In this document: positions 51,573-60,992 of the stretch, piece after piece
How the letters are laid out: every line of letters starts with the position of its first letter
How positions within the stretch are numbered: the stretch's first letter is position 1
DNA from: Bordetella genomosp. 13
GTDB taxonomy: Bacteria; Pseudomonadota; Gammaproteobacteria; Burkholderiales; Burkholderiaceae_B
Direction of reading: 5' to 3'
Assembly: GCF_002119665.1 (NCBI RefSeq)
Contig: NZ_CP021111.1
Coordinates: 3,162,001-3,226,000, forward strand
Length of the DNA: 64,000 nt
Notes under the pieces: model-generated
Database searches by the model: none
Told to the model about the DNA's origin: nothing
The model's input: the letters and a program-made list of their open reading frames with translations, nothing else
Made by a program: the position numbers and the translations under genes

Positions 51573-51818
51573 CTATCCGGGCAGGTGGTCAGGCACGCCC
51601 TGGGAGTCAACCGAGCGTACCGCGGCCAGCGCGTTGCGCGCGGCCGACATGGCTTCGACAGTGCTGCGGAAACGGCGGGAAATAAAGATCTCGAACACCT
51701 GCGGCTCGCCCTCGCCCTGGGCCGGCCTGGATTCTATGAAGGCACGCGGCGGCACGCCGCCTTCAGGGTGCGTCGCGTAGGCAACGAGGTTGAAACCATC
51801 AAGTACTTTCGAAGACAT
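51573..51818 (-). CDS. Small hypothetical protein
   Basis: This 81-residue cytoplasmic protein starts MSSKVLDGFNLVAYATHPEGGV. It has a strand-rich first half (VFEIFISRRF) and one C-terminal helix (STVEAMSAARNALAAVRSV). No catalytic motif or known domain was recognised. It resembles in layout the small protein at 53540, a short beta region followed by a helix, though identity is low. The reading frame is supported by a high-GC third-base pattern. It is convergent with the ABC exporter. Confidence 0.6.
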   Translation of the reverse strand: MSSKVLDGFNLVAYATHPEGGVPPRAFIESRPAQGEGEPQVFEIFISRRFRSTVEAMSAARNALAAVRSVDSQGVPDHLPG

Positions 51819-51950
51819 GCTGGCATCCCATTCTCGCCGCCATGCGCGGCACACTACTGACCGGTAACGACAGGCAATACCACGCGCTTAAGAAGCCTGC
51901 TGCCGGGCGGGTGGTGCCGCGACATGCCAGGCAGAGGACGCCCGCGACGA

Positions 51951-52166
51951 TCAGGGGGCCAGGCGAAAGCCCAGGTCGAAGCCCCAGCGATCCGTCTCGC
52001 GCAACCACTTGGCCTCGCAGCGTACGCACCGGAAATGCTCGACCCGGTTCTGCTCGCGACCTTGTTGCGTGGGATTGGTGAAACCTTGGTAGCCGAGTTC
52101 GGGATGTGGCGAGACACCGGACAGGCCCGGTGAAATGGCTCGGCACGATGGACACATCACACTCAC
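51951..52166 (-). CDS. Small zinc-ribbon-like protein
   Basis: The 71-residue product has two CxxC knuckles, CPSC near the N-terminus and CVRC near residue 48, which fit a single zinc ribbon. The stretch between is polar and loop-like. The end reads WLRETDRWGFDLGFRLAP. A GTG start at 52166 follows GGGGGTGA; an ATG three codons in (52157) is equally possible. Such proteins often bind nucleic acid or serve as assembly factors, but no function is assigned. It is a single gene between the 51573 gene and the AGE-family gene. Confidence 0.55.
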   Translation of the reverse strand: MSVMCPSCRAISPGLSGVSPHPELGYQGFTNPTQQGREQNRVEHFRCVRCEAKWLRETDRWGFDLGFRLAP

Positions 52167-52264
52167 GACTCACCCCCAATTGCGTAACCAACGAATTGTA
52201 AGGGGTTTCGTCAAATTCGAACGCCTGAAGTCACTTGTTGCGTCAAATTTCCCACGCATGTTGT

Positions 52265-53401
52265 TCAAACGGACGTTTTGGTCGCCACGTTTTCCAGCGC
52301 TTCGTAACACGTCGCAAGATGATAGGGCGTCGTGGAGGGCATGTCGGGGCGCGCCAGGGCGCCGTCCGATTGCAGCACCTCCCGCCAGCCGCCCTCGTGC
52401 AGGAAGCGGTCGCGAAAGTGTTGCAGCTGTCGCTCCAGGCCGGCATGGTCGCCCGTCAGCGCCAGATAGCGCGCATATTCCGTCTGGGCCCAGATGCGCT
52501 GGGCGGGATCGCGCACTCGCCCGTCGCCGTCCAGCGCGGCGCACACGCCGTCGGTCAGCGGGTCCACACCGGCGGTTCGCGCCCAGGCGCAGCCTCGGGG
52601 CACGGCCAGGAAGAGCGCCAGCCCGTCGTACACCTGCAAAGCGGACAACAGCAGCGACTGCCATTCGAACTGGTGCCCGGGCTCCAGCCGGTTGCCGCCG
52701 GAGCCGGTATCGGGTGCGCGGAGCGCAACCGACGCCAGCGGCAACTCCGCGATGCACTGGGTAGCGGGGTCGAGATAGCGCGCGGCCACGTCTTCGGCGA
52801 TGTCGCGCAGCAGGCCGGCAAACCACGCGGGCTCAGCCACGCGCGCCGCCGCCTGGTAGGCCTCGGTAAGGTGCATGATCGGATTCTGCTCGGGTCCGCG
52901 CAACGGCCCGCCGTCGGGCCGCAAGGCCGCGTCATAGCCGCCGTCGGCACGGCGGAAGCGCTTCTCGATCAGGCGCGCCGTGGCCAGCAAAGCCTGTCGG
53001 GCGCGCGGTTCGCGGGTGCGCTCGAAGTACACCGCGCATGCCAGGGTGACGAAAGCGTAGGTGTACAAGTCTTGGGTGCGGTCCAGCGCCAGGCCCTGCG
53101 GGTCGACGCTGAAGTGCCACGTATCGTCCGCGGGGTCATGGAAATGGCGCAGCATGGCATCGAACAGCGCGCCGGCGTGCGCGGGACCGGCGTCGCCCGC
53201 CGCCCGCGCATGCACGTATATCTGCCTGGCGCAGGCCATCGCGCGATAGCGCTGGTCGGGCAGCGGCACGCCATCCTGGGACAACGCCTCGTGCGGCAGG
53301 CCCAGCGCGGCATTGAAGCCCGCGCCGCGCCATAGCGGCAGGATCACGTCATCGTAATGTCGGCGCAGCGCGCGCACGGTGTCGGCCAGGGGGTGAGGCA
53401 T
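52265..53401 (-). CDS. AGE-family (N-acylglucosamine 2-epimerase-like) sugar isomerase
   Basis: The 378-residue protein is an alpha6/alpha6-barrel of the GlcNAc 2-epimerase/YihS family. Typical segments are RYRAMACARQIYVHARA, DLYTYAFVTLACAVYFERT, EQNPIMHLTEAYQAAAR and LEPGHQFEWQSLLLSA, where the histidines act as acid-base pairs. RIWAQTEYARYLAL and the closing TPYHLATCYEAL follow. Members interconvert mannose, glucose, fructose or GlcNAc. Which sugar is used here is unclear, and no sugar operon adjoins. The ATG at 53399-53401 was chosen; a GTG further up lacks a ribosome site. Confidence 0.88.
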   Translation of the reverse strand: MPHPLADTVRALRRHYDDVILPLWRGAGFNAALGLPHEALSQDGVPLPDQRYRAMACARQIYVHARAAGDAGPAHAGALFDAMLRHFHDPADDTWHFSVDPQGLALDRTQDLYTYAFVTLACAVYFERTREPRARQALLATARLIEKRFRRADGGYDAALRPDGGPLRGPEQNPIMHLTEAYQAAARVAEPAWFAGLLRDIAEDVAARYLDPATQCIAELPLASVALRAPDTGSGGNRLEPGHQFEWQSLLLSALQVYDGLALFLAVPRGCAWARTAGVDPLTDGVCAALDGDGRVRDPAQRIWAQTEYARYLALTGDHAGLERQLQHFRDRFLHEGGWREVLQSDGALARPDMPSTTPYHLATCYEALENVATKTSV

Positions 53402-53539
53402 GAAATCGTTTGTTCGCGAGGGACGGCCACGCACGCCGGCCGGCCGCCTGGAGCGGCGGCGCAGGCGCGCGCTCGCGCAACGATAACCCGAAACGCCGCA
53501 GGCAGCCGCGGCGCGGGCCGCGGTGCGCCTGGCGCGGCA

Positions 53540-53752
53540 TCACCGATAGACATTCTCCTGCAGCCAGTCCATCGCGAACGCTTCGGCGCGATCGCGCGCC
53601 TCGTCCAGGGACGCGCAGGCGCCCAGATAAGAGAACGCGGCATCGACTTCCGTGCCGCCTTCGGCCGTGACCGTCAACAGTACGCCGTACCCGCCGGTAT
53701 CCATGGCGGCGGTGGAGACGTCGATCAGAACTTCCTGGTCATGATGCTGCAT
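53540..53752 (-). CDS. Small hypothetical protein
   Basis: This 70-residue acidic protein starts MQHHDQEVLIDVSTAAMD, with GGGAGG before the ATG at 53750-53752. It has a beta-rich first part (YGVLLTVTAEGG) and a C-terminal helix (SLDEARDRAEAFAMDWLQENVYR). No known domain was recognised. The start is secure from the ribosome site even though longer frames exist. It lies upstream of the AGE gene on the same strand with a 138-bp gap, which is otherwise empty. Confidence 0.7.
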   Translation of the reverse strand: MQHHDQEVLIDVSTAAMDTGGYGVLLTVTAEGGTEVDAAFSYLGACASLDEARDRAEAFAMDWLQENVYR

Positions 53753-53949
53753 GGCGCCCTCCCAGTCGGTTGCTACATAGGCGCGTGATTCGTTCCACGC
53801 GACGTCGGCGGGCAGCGTACGACCCGTCGTTGTCAAAATTGGACCCGGGCCATGGGCCTGAGTTCAGTTCCGGCAATTCAGCCTGCGGCATGCCGGTTTC
53901 AGTGGATTACGCTGTTGCGGGGCGGAGCTGCCCCCTACTGCTGCCTGGC

Positions 53950-54186
53950 TTAGTGCAGGTGAATGGCGGCCGGGTCGGCCATGCGCAGTGCCAGCCGCCC
54001 TTTGTCGGTGAGGCGAAAGCCATCGTCGGTCGCTTCGATGCAGCGCAGGATCTGCAGGGCCTCGGCGATGTGAGACGGCATGTCGTGTGCGGATTCGGCG
54101 GCGGCGCCGGAGCGCGGCTCGCGTGCCGCGGCCAGGATGCCGAGCCAGTAGGCCAGTTCTCCTTGCTGGATGCGGGCGGCGGTCAT
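53950..54186 (-). CDS. Small hypothetical protein with a winged-helix-like C-terminus
   Basis: The 78-residue product begins MTAARIQQGELAYWLGILAAA and ends with ALQILRCIEATDDGFRLTDKGRLALRMADP. The GFRLTDKGRLAL part looks like the wing and helix of a small DNA-binding fold, and the N-terminal helix could serve as a dimer contact. This is a weak resemblance and no name is given. No signal or membrane segment is present. The 197-bp stretch 53753-53949 below it holds no gene. Confidence 0.6.
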   Translation of the reverse strand: MTAARIQQGELAYWLGILAAAREPRSGAAAESAHDMPSHIAEALQILRCIEATDDGFRLTDKGRLALRMADPAAIHLH

Positions 54187-54274
54187 GGTGTCGTGTGAAG
54201 CGCGATGATGCAGAACCCCGACGATAGCACGACGCGCCGGACTCGCCGCCGGCGGCAAGCTGGCCCGGGCAGGC

Positions 54275-54445
54275 TCAGGACAGCGTGCGGTCGTCCGGAC
54301 GGGTCACGCGGACCGCGATGGGCGCGGGACGCAGCATCCGCTGGCGGATGAGCTGCGCGAGGCGCGGCCCCAGTATGGCGACCGCCACCATCAATGCCAT
54401 CCAGAAACCCAGGAACTGAAGGAACGTCGTGAACAGCGGATCCAT
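54275..54445 (-). CDS. Small single-pass membrane protein
   Basis: The 56-residue protein starts MDPLFTTFLQFLGFWMALMVAVAILGPRL, one hydrophobic helix, followed by a basic tail (LIRQRMLRPAPIAVRVTRPDD). AAAGGAGA precedes the ATG at 54443-54445, a strong ribosome site. An in-frame ATG seven codons earlier would contain that site and is less likely. It probably lies in the inner membrane with the tail in the cytoplasm. No family was recognised. Confidence 0.65.
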   Translation of the reverse strand: MDPLFTTFLQFLGFWMALMVAVAILGPRLAQLIRQRMLRPAPIAVRVTRPDDRTLS

Positions 54446-54887
54446 GGTCGTCTCCTTTCTCGTCATGTGGTGCTGGGACGCCACGGCGTGGATCGTTGTC
54501 GCATCACGCCGGGGCACGGATGCATCCTAATTCCGGAACGGCCCGCGGGGGAATGGCTTTCCCAGACTCGGTTACAAGAACCATTTTTTTGACGGATCCG
54601 GGGCTGCCGGGTCTTTTCCCAGGGAAAAGGCGCCGTCGGGATGCGGACGGCACGGGCCGCGGAAGCGCTCGCCGTCGGCGGCAAAGCGTTGCTGCAAGCG
54701 GCTTTCGGCGCAATGGCGGCCGGCATGCCGCGCGCGAGCGCCTGATACACGGCGGATACAGCGGGCAAAATCTTGCGCGAAGCTCGCTTACAAGGCGCGA
54801 TGAGAACCGCAGCGGTAAAAAAACCGGAGAGACGGACGCGCCGCAGAGAGAAAAGGCCAAAGAGAAAAAAGGCCCACAAAGAGAAAG

Positions 54888-54931
54888 GCCAATGAGAAAG
54901 GCCGCTAGTGATCTGCATCACTAGCGGCCTT
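54888..54931 (-). terminator. Intrinsic terminator of tRNA-Pro
   Basis: A perfect 15-bp stem (54898-54912 with 54917-54931, loop of four bases) is followed on the reverse strand by TTTCTCATT. Just beyond, between 54847 and 54900, the motif AAAGGCC recurs four times in a loose tandem array rich in GAGAAA, giving further T-rich tracts on the transcript. Confidence 0.9.
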
Positions 54932-54939
54932 GGAACTGC

Positions 54940-55018
<79 letters not shown>

Positions 55019-55026
55019 AGAACGAA

Positions 55027-55032
55027 AGTATA
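55027..55032 (-). promoter_or_regulatory. -10 box of tRNA-Pro
   Basis: TATACT on the reverse strand sits 11 bases before the mature 5' end, within TGATATACT. No good -35 was seen at 17-18 bp (best is a weak TCACAC). The same 174-bp gap must also hold the divergent promoter of the 55191 lipoprotein gene. Confidence 0.6.
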
Positions 55033-55190
55033 TCAGGTTTTGTCCCCGAGTGTGAGGACTCTTCGCGCTTCGACACTTCTCATCCGATTGGCTGATGCGG
55101 AAGCGATAAGCCCTACATACACTGCCGAGCGCCGCAACAGCTCCGGGCTTTCCGGCTCCTCGTACCCATCCGCACAACCGAGAAAGAACA

Positions 55191-56420
55191 ATGAAAAGCG
55201 CCGTGAAAGCCACCATCGCCCTGCCTCTGCTGCTCGCCGCGGCAGGCTGCGGAAACTTCAACAGCGTCTACCGCACCTTCAGCGTCGACGACCGCCAGAG
55301 CGTGATGGTGGACGTCAAGCAGCGAGCGGTGCTGGTCGCATCGCGCACCGAAGCGGCCGGCGCGGTTCCTTACCCGGTGGTATGCGCGGAAGTCAGTCCA
55401 GACGCGATGTCGGCATACGCGGCCGAGCTGGCGGCGAACGTCGACACGCCCAGCGGCGTGGCGGCGGGATTGGCGGCCGCGTCGCAGGAGGCCGCGGCCT
55501 ATATCGGCAATCGCACACACACGATACAGCTGCTGCGCGACGGGATGTACCGGCTGTGCGAGGCGTACATGAACAAGGCCCTGACCGCCGATCAGTTCGA
55601 TACGGACATGCGCCGATATCAGAAGTACATGGTGGCGCTGATGGGCATAGAGCAGTTGACCGGTATCGTGCGCACGCCGCCGATGGCCATTTCGACCGAC
55701 AGCCAGGCAAGCGCGGCGCTGTCGATTCCGAAGGTACGGAAAGAACTCGCCGCCATCGATGCCAGGCTGGCGCAGCTCGATGAAGAGAGCAAGGGGGCAA
55801 ACCTCTCGGACAAGCGCAAGGCGGAGGTCGCGCAGGAGATTACGGATGAAAAGAAAAATCGGGAAGACCTGGGCGCGGCGCTGAAAAACATGCAGGGCGC
55901 GGCAACCGGAGGCAAGGCCACCGTGGAGGTATTCGATGCGGGCAATCCGGATCGGGATGCGCTCGTGGCCGCGGCCGTGACGGCCGTGCATCAGATCATG
56001 CTGGCCGCCATGCAGTCGGACGAGACAGTCAGCGTATGCCTGAGCCTGTACCGGGACTCGAGCCAGACGAACTCGATCGCCGCACAGCACTGCAAGGAAG
56101 ACTTGGGCGCCCGCCTGGATTTCCGCACGAAGTCACTCGCGGCGCTACTGGACGAATACAAGGCGCTGAACACACTGCAGAGCCCGGACGCGAATCAGCT
56201 GGCTCGGCTGAACGCCGTACGGGCCGCGCTGGTCGCCAATACGTCCGTCGAGCAGGCGCCAAGCTCGACCATGTCCGGCAGCCAGACGGGGGCGGCCACT
56301 CCGGAAATCAGGCCTCGCGGCGGCCCGGGCGCCGGCACGAGCAACCGGGGCATGGGCACCGGCCCGGGCTCTCTCATCGGCGCAGGCACCGTGATTCACC
56401 AGACGGTAAACGACAGATAG
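55191..56420 (+). CDS. Large lipoprotein of unknown function
   Basis: The 409-residue protein has a lipoprotein signal with LLAAAGC (Cys20), then GNFNSVYRTFSVDDRQSVMVDVKQ. A long helical middle follows, with coiled-coil character around 185-235 (KELAAIDARLAQLDEESKG). Four cysteines later in the chain may pair. The final 70 residues are Gly/Thr/Pro-rich and flexible. No domain was recognised. It lies on the forward strand between merR and tRNA-Pro, which are on the reverse strand, so it looks inserted into an otherwise conserved order. Codon use is slightly more mixed than in neighbours. Confidence 0.8.
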   Translation: MKSAVKATIALPLLLAAAGCGNFNSVYRTFSVDDRQSVMVDVKQRAVLVASRTEAAGAVPYPVVCAEVSPDAMSAYAAELAANVDTPSGVAAGLAAASQEAAAYIGNRTHTIQLLRDGMYRLCEAYMNKALTADQFDTDMRRYQKYMVALMGIEQLTGIVRTPPMAISTDSQASAALSIPKVRKELAAIDARLAQLDEESKGANLSDKRKAEVAQEITDEKKNREDLGAALKNMQGAATGGKATVEVFDAGNPDRDALVAAAVTAVHQIMLAAMQSDETVSVCLSLYRDSSQTNSIAAQHCKEDLGARLDFRTKSLAALLDEYKALNTLQSPDANQLARLNAVRAALVANTSVEQAPSSTMSGSQTGAATPEIRPRGGPGAGTSNRGMGTGPGSLIGAGTVIHQTVNDR

Positions 56421-56454
56421 CGACCGGGCCTTCGACGGCCCTTATCGGCGCCCG

Positions 56455-56853
56455 TCAGGACCGCGGCGCCAGCGCCTCGCCCAGCATCGCCGAGATCCCG
56501 CCCAGTTCGGCGCGCAGCGCCTGCACTTCGGCGGGCGACAGGCGTACCGCGGCTTCGGGATCGTTGGCCACGGTGTCGCGCGCATCGCCCAGGCGATTGC
56601 GCGCGCCGCTGATGGTGAACCCCTGCTCGTAAAGCAGCGAGCGGATCTTGCGGATGAGCAGGACTTCGTGGTGCTGGTAATAGCGGCGATTGCCGCGCCG
56701 CTTCACCGGCTTGAGCTGCGTGAACTCCTGCTCCCAGTAGCGCAACACGTGCGGCTTCACGCCGCAGAGGTCGCTGACCTCACCGATGGTGAAATAGCGC
56801 TTGGCAGGAATGGGAGGAAGAACAACGACGGCGGTGGATTCGGAACGTGTCAT
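56455..56853 (-). CDS. MerR-family transcriptional regulator
   Basis: The 132-residue protein carries the MerR winged helix KRYFTIGEVSDLCGVKPHVLRYWEQEF, then LKPVKRRGNRRYYQHHEVLLIRKIRSLLYEQGFTISGARNRL. The C-terminal part is short, with no metal-binding cysteines, so it is not a metal sensor. This is the standard gene after ihfA in Burkholderiales and pseudomonads; its target is unknown. The ATG at 56851-56853 is the likely start. It is 67 bp downstream of ihfA. Confidence 0.9.
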   Translation of the reverse strand: MTRSESTAVVVLPPIPAKRYFTIGEVSDLCGVKPHVLRYWEQEFTQLKPVKRRGNRRYYQHHEVLLIRKIRSLLYEQGFTISGARNRLGDARDTVANDPEAAVRLSPAEVQALRAELGGISAMLGEALAPRS

Positions 56854-56920
56854 AGAGAGATTTTATGCCGCTGATTCCGTGGAGACCGATGACAATTGCC
56901 GACAAAGCGTATCACTGCGA

Positions 56921-57268
56921 CTAGGGTTCGGCATCCGTTTCCGGCTCCGCCCCAGGCGGGGCCTGCTCGACCACGCTTTTCAGTTTCTGGCTGGCGTGGA
57001 ACGTGACCACCCGGCGCGCCGCGATGGGAATGGTCTCGCCGGTTTTCGGGTTGCGGCCGGGACGCGGCGGCTTGTCCCTTACCTGGAAATTGCCGAAGCC
57101 CGAAAGCTTCACCGCGTCGCCGCGCGCCAGCGCCTCGCGGATTTCCTCGAAAAAAGTGTCGACGATGTCCTTGGCTTCGCGCTTGTTCAGGCCGACCCGC
57201 TCGAAGAGCAGCTCCGCCAGTTCGGCCTTGGTCAACGTGCGCGGTTCGGCAATCATAGCGGTCCCCAT
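56921..57268 (-). CDS. ihfA: Integration host factor alpha subunit
   Basis: The 115-residue DNA-bending protein has the HU/IHF fold: [33 protein letters not shown], then the beta-arm signature [22 protein letters not shown] with the intercalating proline. [18 protein letters not shown] follows. The acidic tail after residue 100 is longer than in E. coli IhfA (99). It pairs with IhfB to bend DNA at promoters and recombination sites. I chose the ATG at 57266-57268 (MGTAMIAEP); a second at 57254-57256 is possible. It starts two bases after the pheT stop, so it belongs to the pheST operon. Confidence 0.95.
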   Translation of the reverse strand: MGTAMIAEPRTLTKAELAELLFERVGLNKREAKDIVDTFFEEIREALARGDAVKLSGFGNFQVRDKPPRPGRNPKTGETIPIAARRVVTFHASQKLKSVVEQAPPGAEPETDAEP

Positions 57269-57270
57269 GG

Positions 57271-59712
57271 TCAATCGCGCAGGCGGGCGGCGTGCAAGGT
57301 TTCGAGCCTCGAGACGATGCTGTCCATGCACTGCGACACCCTCGCCTCGTCCAGCGTGACTTCAGTGTCCTGTAGCCAGAATCTGAAGGCAAGGCTCTTG
57401 TCCGAACGTTCGGCGGCGCCCTCGCCCGCGGAGTCGGTGTGGCCCTGCCGCGGCTTCTCGCGCCACACATCGAACAGGCGCACGTCCTGCACCAGCGGCA
57501 GCTTACCGGTGCGGCGCATCTCGGCAACCGTGTCCAGCAGGTCCTGCGCGGGCACGTCGGCCGACACCCACAGGGCCAGGTCGCGCACCACCACGGGCTG
57601 GCGCGACAGTTCGCGCACCTGCGGCAGGCGGCCGGCCTGCAGCGCCTCGATGTCGAGTTCGAATACCACCGGTGCGTGGGCCAGCTCGGACTGCTGCACC
57701 CAGCGCGGGTGCAGCTCGCCCAGCCAGCCGATGACCCGGCCGTCCAGTTCGATGCGGGCCCCGCGGCCGGGATGCAAGGCCGGATGGCGGTCGGCCACGA
57801 AGCGCAGGTCGGCCGCGCGGGCGCCGAACAAGGCCTCGACGTCCATCTTCACGTCGTAGAAATCGACCTGGCGCACAGGCTCGGCCCATTGTTCGGCGAC
57901 GGCCGGGCCCCAGGCGGCGCCGGCCAGCTTCAGGGGCTGCGTCAGGCCCGCCACGGCCAGTTCGCCATCCTGCGCCTGCGCATCGCGCATGAAGACGCGG
58001 CCCAGTTCGAACAGGCGCACGCGCGACTGCTTGCGGTTGGCATTGTGGCGGATGATGGAGACCAGGCCGGCGATCAGGCTGGATCGCATCACCGACAGGT
58101 GGCTGGCGATGGGATTGACCAGGCGCACCGGCGTCTCGTTGCCGGCGTAATCGCGCTCCCAGTCCGCCTCGACGAAGCTGTAGTTGACCACTTCCTGGTA
58201 GTCGCGCGCGGCGACCTGGCGGCGCAGGCCGTGCAGGCCATGGCGCGCCTCGGGCCGCGAATGCATCTTGGCGCGCGCCACGGGCGGCACGCTGGGGATG
58301 TTCTCGAAGCCATGGATGCGCGCCACTTCTTCAATCAGGTCTTCTTCGATGACCAGGTCGAAGCGGTACGAAGGCGGCTGCACCACGAAGTCGTCGCCTT
58401 CGCGGGTGTATGGCAGGCCCAGGCTGGTGAAGATGCGCGCCACCTCTTCGGCGGGCACGGCCACGCCCAGCACGCGGTGGCAGCGCGCCAGGCGCATGCG
58501 CACGGGCTCGCGGGTCGGCAGGTTGACGACCTGGTCGTCCAATGGGCCGGCCTGTCCGCCGCAGATGTCGACGATCAGGCGGGTGATGCGTTCGATGTGC
58601 TCGGGAATGCTGGCGTAGTCGACGCCGCGTTCGAACCGGTGGCTGGCGTCGGAGCTGAACTTGTAACGGCGCGCGCGGCCGGCGATGGCGCCGGGCCACC
58701 AGAACGCGGCTTCGAGATAGATGTTGCGGGTGTCGAGGGTGACCGAGGTAGCCTCGCCGCCCATGATGCCGGCCAGGCTCTCGACCTGGTCGCCCGCGGC
58801 CACCACGCCGACCCGGCCGTCCAGCGTGATGGTCTGTCCGTTGAGCAGTTCCAGCGTCTCGCCCTCGCGCGCCCAGCGCACGTCGATGTCGCCCTGGATC
58901 TTGTCCAGGTCGAACACGTGCGACGGCCGGCCGAGTTCAAGCATGACGTAGTTCGAGATGTCGACCAGCGCCGAGATCGAGCGCTGGCCCGCGCGCTCGA
59001 GGCGCGACTTCATCCAGGCGGGCGTGGCGGCGCGCGCGTTCACGCCGCGGATCACGCGGCCGGCAAAGCGGCCGCACAGCTCGGGCGCCTGCACCGTGAC
59101 CGGCAGGCGATCGTCGATGGTGACCGGCACCGGCTCGAAGCCGGGCAGCGACACGGGCAGTCCCGCCAGCGCCGCCACCTCGCGCGCCACGCCCAGGATG
59201 GACAGGCAGTCGGCGCGGTTGGGCGTGAGCTTCAGCGTGAAGACGGTGTCGTCCAGGTCGAGGGCCTGACGGATGTCCTGGCCGGGCGCGAGCGTGCCGG
59301 GCAGCTCGAGCAGGCCGGCATGGTCCTGCGACAGGCCGAGCTCGCGGGCCGAGCACAGCATGCCCGAGGACTGCACACCGCGCATCTTGGCCACCCCGAT
59401 CTTCATGCCGCCGGGCAGTTCGGCGCCGACGCGGGCCAACGGCACCGTCAGGCCGGCCGCCGCATTGGGTGCGCCACAGACGATCTGCAGCAGCTGGCCT
59501 GAGCCATCGTCGACCTGGCACACGCGCAGCTTGTCGGCATCGGGATGCGGCGCGATCTCGGCGATGCGGGCCACCACCACGCCGCTGAAAGGCGGCGCGG
59601 CCGTGGCGGTGTCTTCGACTTCGAGGCCGGCCATCGTGAGCCGGTGAGCCAGCTCTTCGGACGCGATCGGCGGATTGACCAGCGAACGCAGCCAGGATTC
59701 GGGGATTTGCAT
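57271..59712 (-). CDS. pheT: Phenylalanyl-tRNA synthetase beta subunit
   Basis: The 813-residue subunit has the tRNA-binding EMAP-like domain ([26 protein letters not shown], residues ~40-150), the B3/B4 editing module (~205-380), and the B5 domain. A synthetase-like core with [13 protein letters not shown] follows, and the C-terminal anticodon-binding FDX-ACB domain ends [13 protein letters not shown]. It forms the alpha2-beta2 enzyme with PheS that charges tRNA-Phe and clears Tyr-tRNAPhe. Length is slightly above E. coli PheT (795) owing to an insert near 770 ([14 protein letters not shown]). Unusually it is separated from pheS by 183 bp of repeats. Confidence 0.96.
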   Translation of the reverse strand: MQIPESWLRSLVNPPIASEELAHRLTMAGLEVEDTATAAPPFSGVVVARIAEIAPHPDADKLRVCQVDDGSGQLLQIVCGAPNAAAGLTVPLARVGAELPGGMKIGVAKMRGVQSSGMLCSARELGLSQDHAGLLELPGTLAPGQDIRQALDLDDTVFTLKLTPNRADCLSILGVAREVAALAGLPVSLPGFEPVPVTIDDRLPVTVQAPELCGRFAGRVIRGVNARAATPAWMKSRLERAGQRSISALVDISNYVMLELGRPSHVFDLDKIQGDIDVRWAREGETLELLNGQTITLDGRVGVVAAGDQVESLAGIMGGEATSVTLDTRNIYLEAAFWWPGAIAGRARRYKFSSDASHRFERGVDYASIPEHIERITRLIVDICGGQAGPLDDQVVNLPTREPVRMRLARCHRVLGVAVPAEEVARIFTSLGLPYTREGDDFVVQPPSYRFDLVIEEDLIEEVARIHGFENIPSVPPVARAKMHSRPEARHGLHGLRRQVAARDYQEVVNYSFVEADWERDYAGNETPVRLVNPIASHLSVMRSSLIAGLVSIIRHNANRKQSRVRLFELGRVFMRDAQAQDGELAVAGLTQPLKLAGAAWGPAVAEQWAEPVRQVDFYDVKMDVEALFGARAADLRFVADRHPALHPGRGARIELDGRVIGWLGELHPRWVQQSELAHAPVVFELDIEALQAGRLPQVRELSRQPVVVRDLALWVSADVPAQDLLDTVAEMRRTGKLPLVQDVRLFDVWREKPRQGHTDSAGEGAAERSDKSLAFRFWLQDTEVTLDEARVSQCMDSIVSRLETLHAARLRD

Positions 59713-59758
59713 GTCAGTCTGCCATAGCGCTCAAGGCGCCATCCAAAACGAATTGAAG

Positions 59759-59890
59759 TCAAGAACCTCGGGCATCGAGGACTTCATGGATCAGAAGAAC
59801 CTCGGGCATCGAGGACACCACGGATCCGGCTCCGCCGGTCCGTCGGTGTCGCCCCCTGGAGGGGGCGCGCGAAGCGCGTAGGGGGTGGGC
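59759..59890. repeat. Repeats in the pheS-pheT spacer
   Basis: A 22-base unit starting AAGAACCTCGGG occurs at 59761-59782 and 59795-59816 (period 34); each contains a small hairpin CCTCG/CGAGG. Beside it are three palindromes: CCGGC-TCC-GCCGG (59826-59838), GCCCCC-TGGA-GGGGGC (59851-59866) and CGCGC-GAA-GCGCG (59866-59878), then TAGGGGGTGGGCCC. The last group resembles an intergenic repeat I associate with Bordetella and Achromobacter. It sits in the transcript between two subunit genes. Confidence 0.75.
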
Positions 59891-59895
59891 CCTAT

Positions 59896-60918
59896 TCATT
59901 CGTTGAACTGGCGCAGGAAGCGCAGGTCGCCTTCGTAGAACTGGCGCAGGTCGTTGACGCCGTAGCGCAGCATGGTGAGGCGCTCGAGGCCGGATCCGAA
60001 GGCGAAGCCGATGTAGCGCTCGGGATCCAGGCCGAAGTTGCGCACCACCTGCGGATGCACCTGGCCGGAGCCGGAGATCTCGAGCCAGCGCCCGCGATTC
60101 GGACCCGACGTGAACATCATGTCGATCTCGGCCGAGGGCTCGGTGAAGGGGAAAAACGACGGACGAAAGCGCACCACCAGGTCGTCGCTTTCGAAGAAGC
60201 AACGCAGGAAATCGGTGTACACGCCCTTCAGGTCGGCGAACGAGATGTTCTCGTCGATCCACAGGCCCTCGACCTGGTGGAACATCGGCGAATGCGTGGC
60301 GTCGCTGTCGACGCGATACGTACGGCCAGGCGCGATCACCTTGATGGGGGGCTTGTGCATGCGCGCGTAGCGCACCTGCATCGGGCTGGTGTGCGTGCGC
60401 AGCAGCAGGGGCAGGCCCTGGCTGTCGTTCATGTCGACGTAGAAGGTGTCCTGCATCGACCGCGCCGGGTGGTCCAGCGGGTTGTTGAGGGCCGTGAAAT
60501 TGGTCCAGTCGTTCTCGACCTCGGGGCCGTCGGCCACGTCGAAGCCGATGGAGCGGAAGATCTCTTCGACGCGTTCCCAGCTGCGGATGACGGGATGGAT
60601 GCCCCCGGCGGCCTTGCCGCGGCCCGGCAGCGTGACGTCGATGGTCTCGGCGGCCAGTCGGGCGTCGAGCTCTGCCTGCGCCAGCGCGGCGCGCGCCTCG
60701 CCCAGCAGCGCCTCGACCTTCTGCTTGGCCTGGTTGATCTGCGCGCCCATGACGCGCTTCTGCTCGGGGTCGAGCTTGGCAAGCCCCTTGAGCAGCACGG
60801 TCAGCGCGCCGTCCTTGCCGAGGAATCGAGCCTTTTCGTTCTCGAGCGCCGCGGCGTCCCTGGCCGAGGCGAAGCGTTCTTGCGCCTGGGAAACCAGGTC
60901 GTCGAGCTGTTGAGTCAT
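59896..60918 (-). CDS. pheS: Phenylalanyl-tRNA synthetase alpha subunit
   Basis: The 340-residue class II synthetase subunit has an N-terminal coiled coil ([28 protein letters not shown]). The catalytic motifs are motif 2 in [22 protein letters not shown], and [16 protein letters not shown] with [24 protein letters not shown] as motif 3. PheS binds Phe and ATP; with PheT it charges tRNA-Phe. The ATG at 60916-60918 follows the rplT-pheS hairpin. Length matches E. coli (327) with a few more residues at the ends. Confidence 0.96.
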   Translation of the reverse strand: MTQQLDDLVSQAQERFASARDAAALENEKARFLGKDGALTVLLKGLAKLDPEQKRVMGAQINQAKQKVEALLGEARAALAQAELDARLAAETIDVTLPGRGKAAGGIHPVIRSWERVEEIFRSIGFDVADGPEVENDWTNFTALNNPLDHPARSMQDTFYVDMNDSQGLPLLLRTHTSPMQVRYARMHKPPIKVIAPGRTYRVDSDATHSPMFHQVEGLWIDENISFADLKGVYTDFLRCFFESDDLVVRFRPSFFPFTEPSAEIDMMFTSGPNRGRWLEISGSGQVHPQVVRNFGLDPERYIGFAFGSGLERLTMLRYGVNDLRQFYEGDLRFLRQFNE

Positions 60919-60938
60919 GGCGTGTCAGCCTTCAAAAC

Positions 60939-60967
60939 GCAAACGGGGCCATGACAGCCCCGTTTGC
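60939..60967 (-). terminator. Terminator/attenuator between rplT and pheS
   Basis: An 11-bp perfect stem GCAAACGGGGC / GCCCCGTTTGC with a 7-base loop is followed by GTTTTGAAGG on the reverse strand, right before the pheS start. Such a structure limits read-through from rpmI-rplT into pheST and may act as an attenuator. No leader peptide rich in Phe was found in the 74-bp gap. Confidence 0.85.
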
Positions 60968-60992
60968 AAGCGCGATGCGCGATAGAACGCGA

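Noticed and set aside
54847..54900. CRISPR-like array of AAAGGCC motifs
   Set aside because: Units are short, irregularly spaced and lack spacers; they are part of the T-rich tail of the tRNA terminator.
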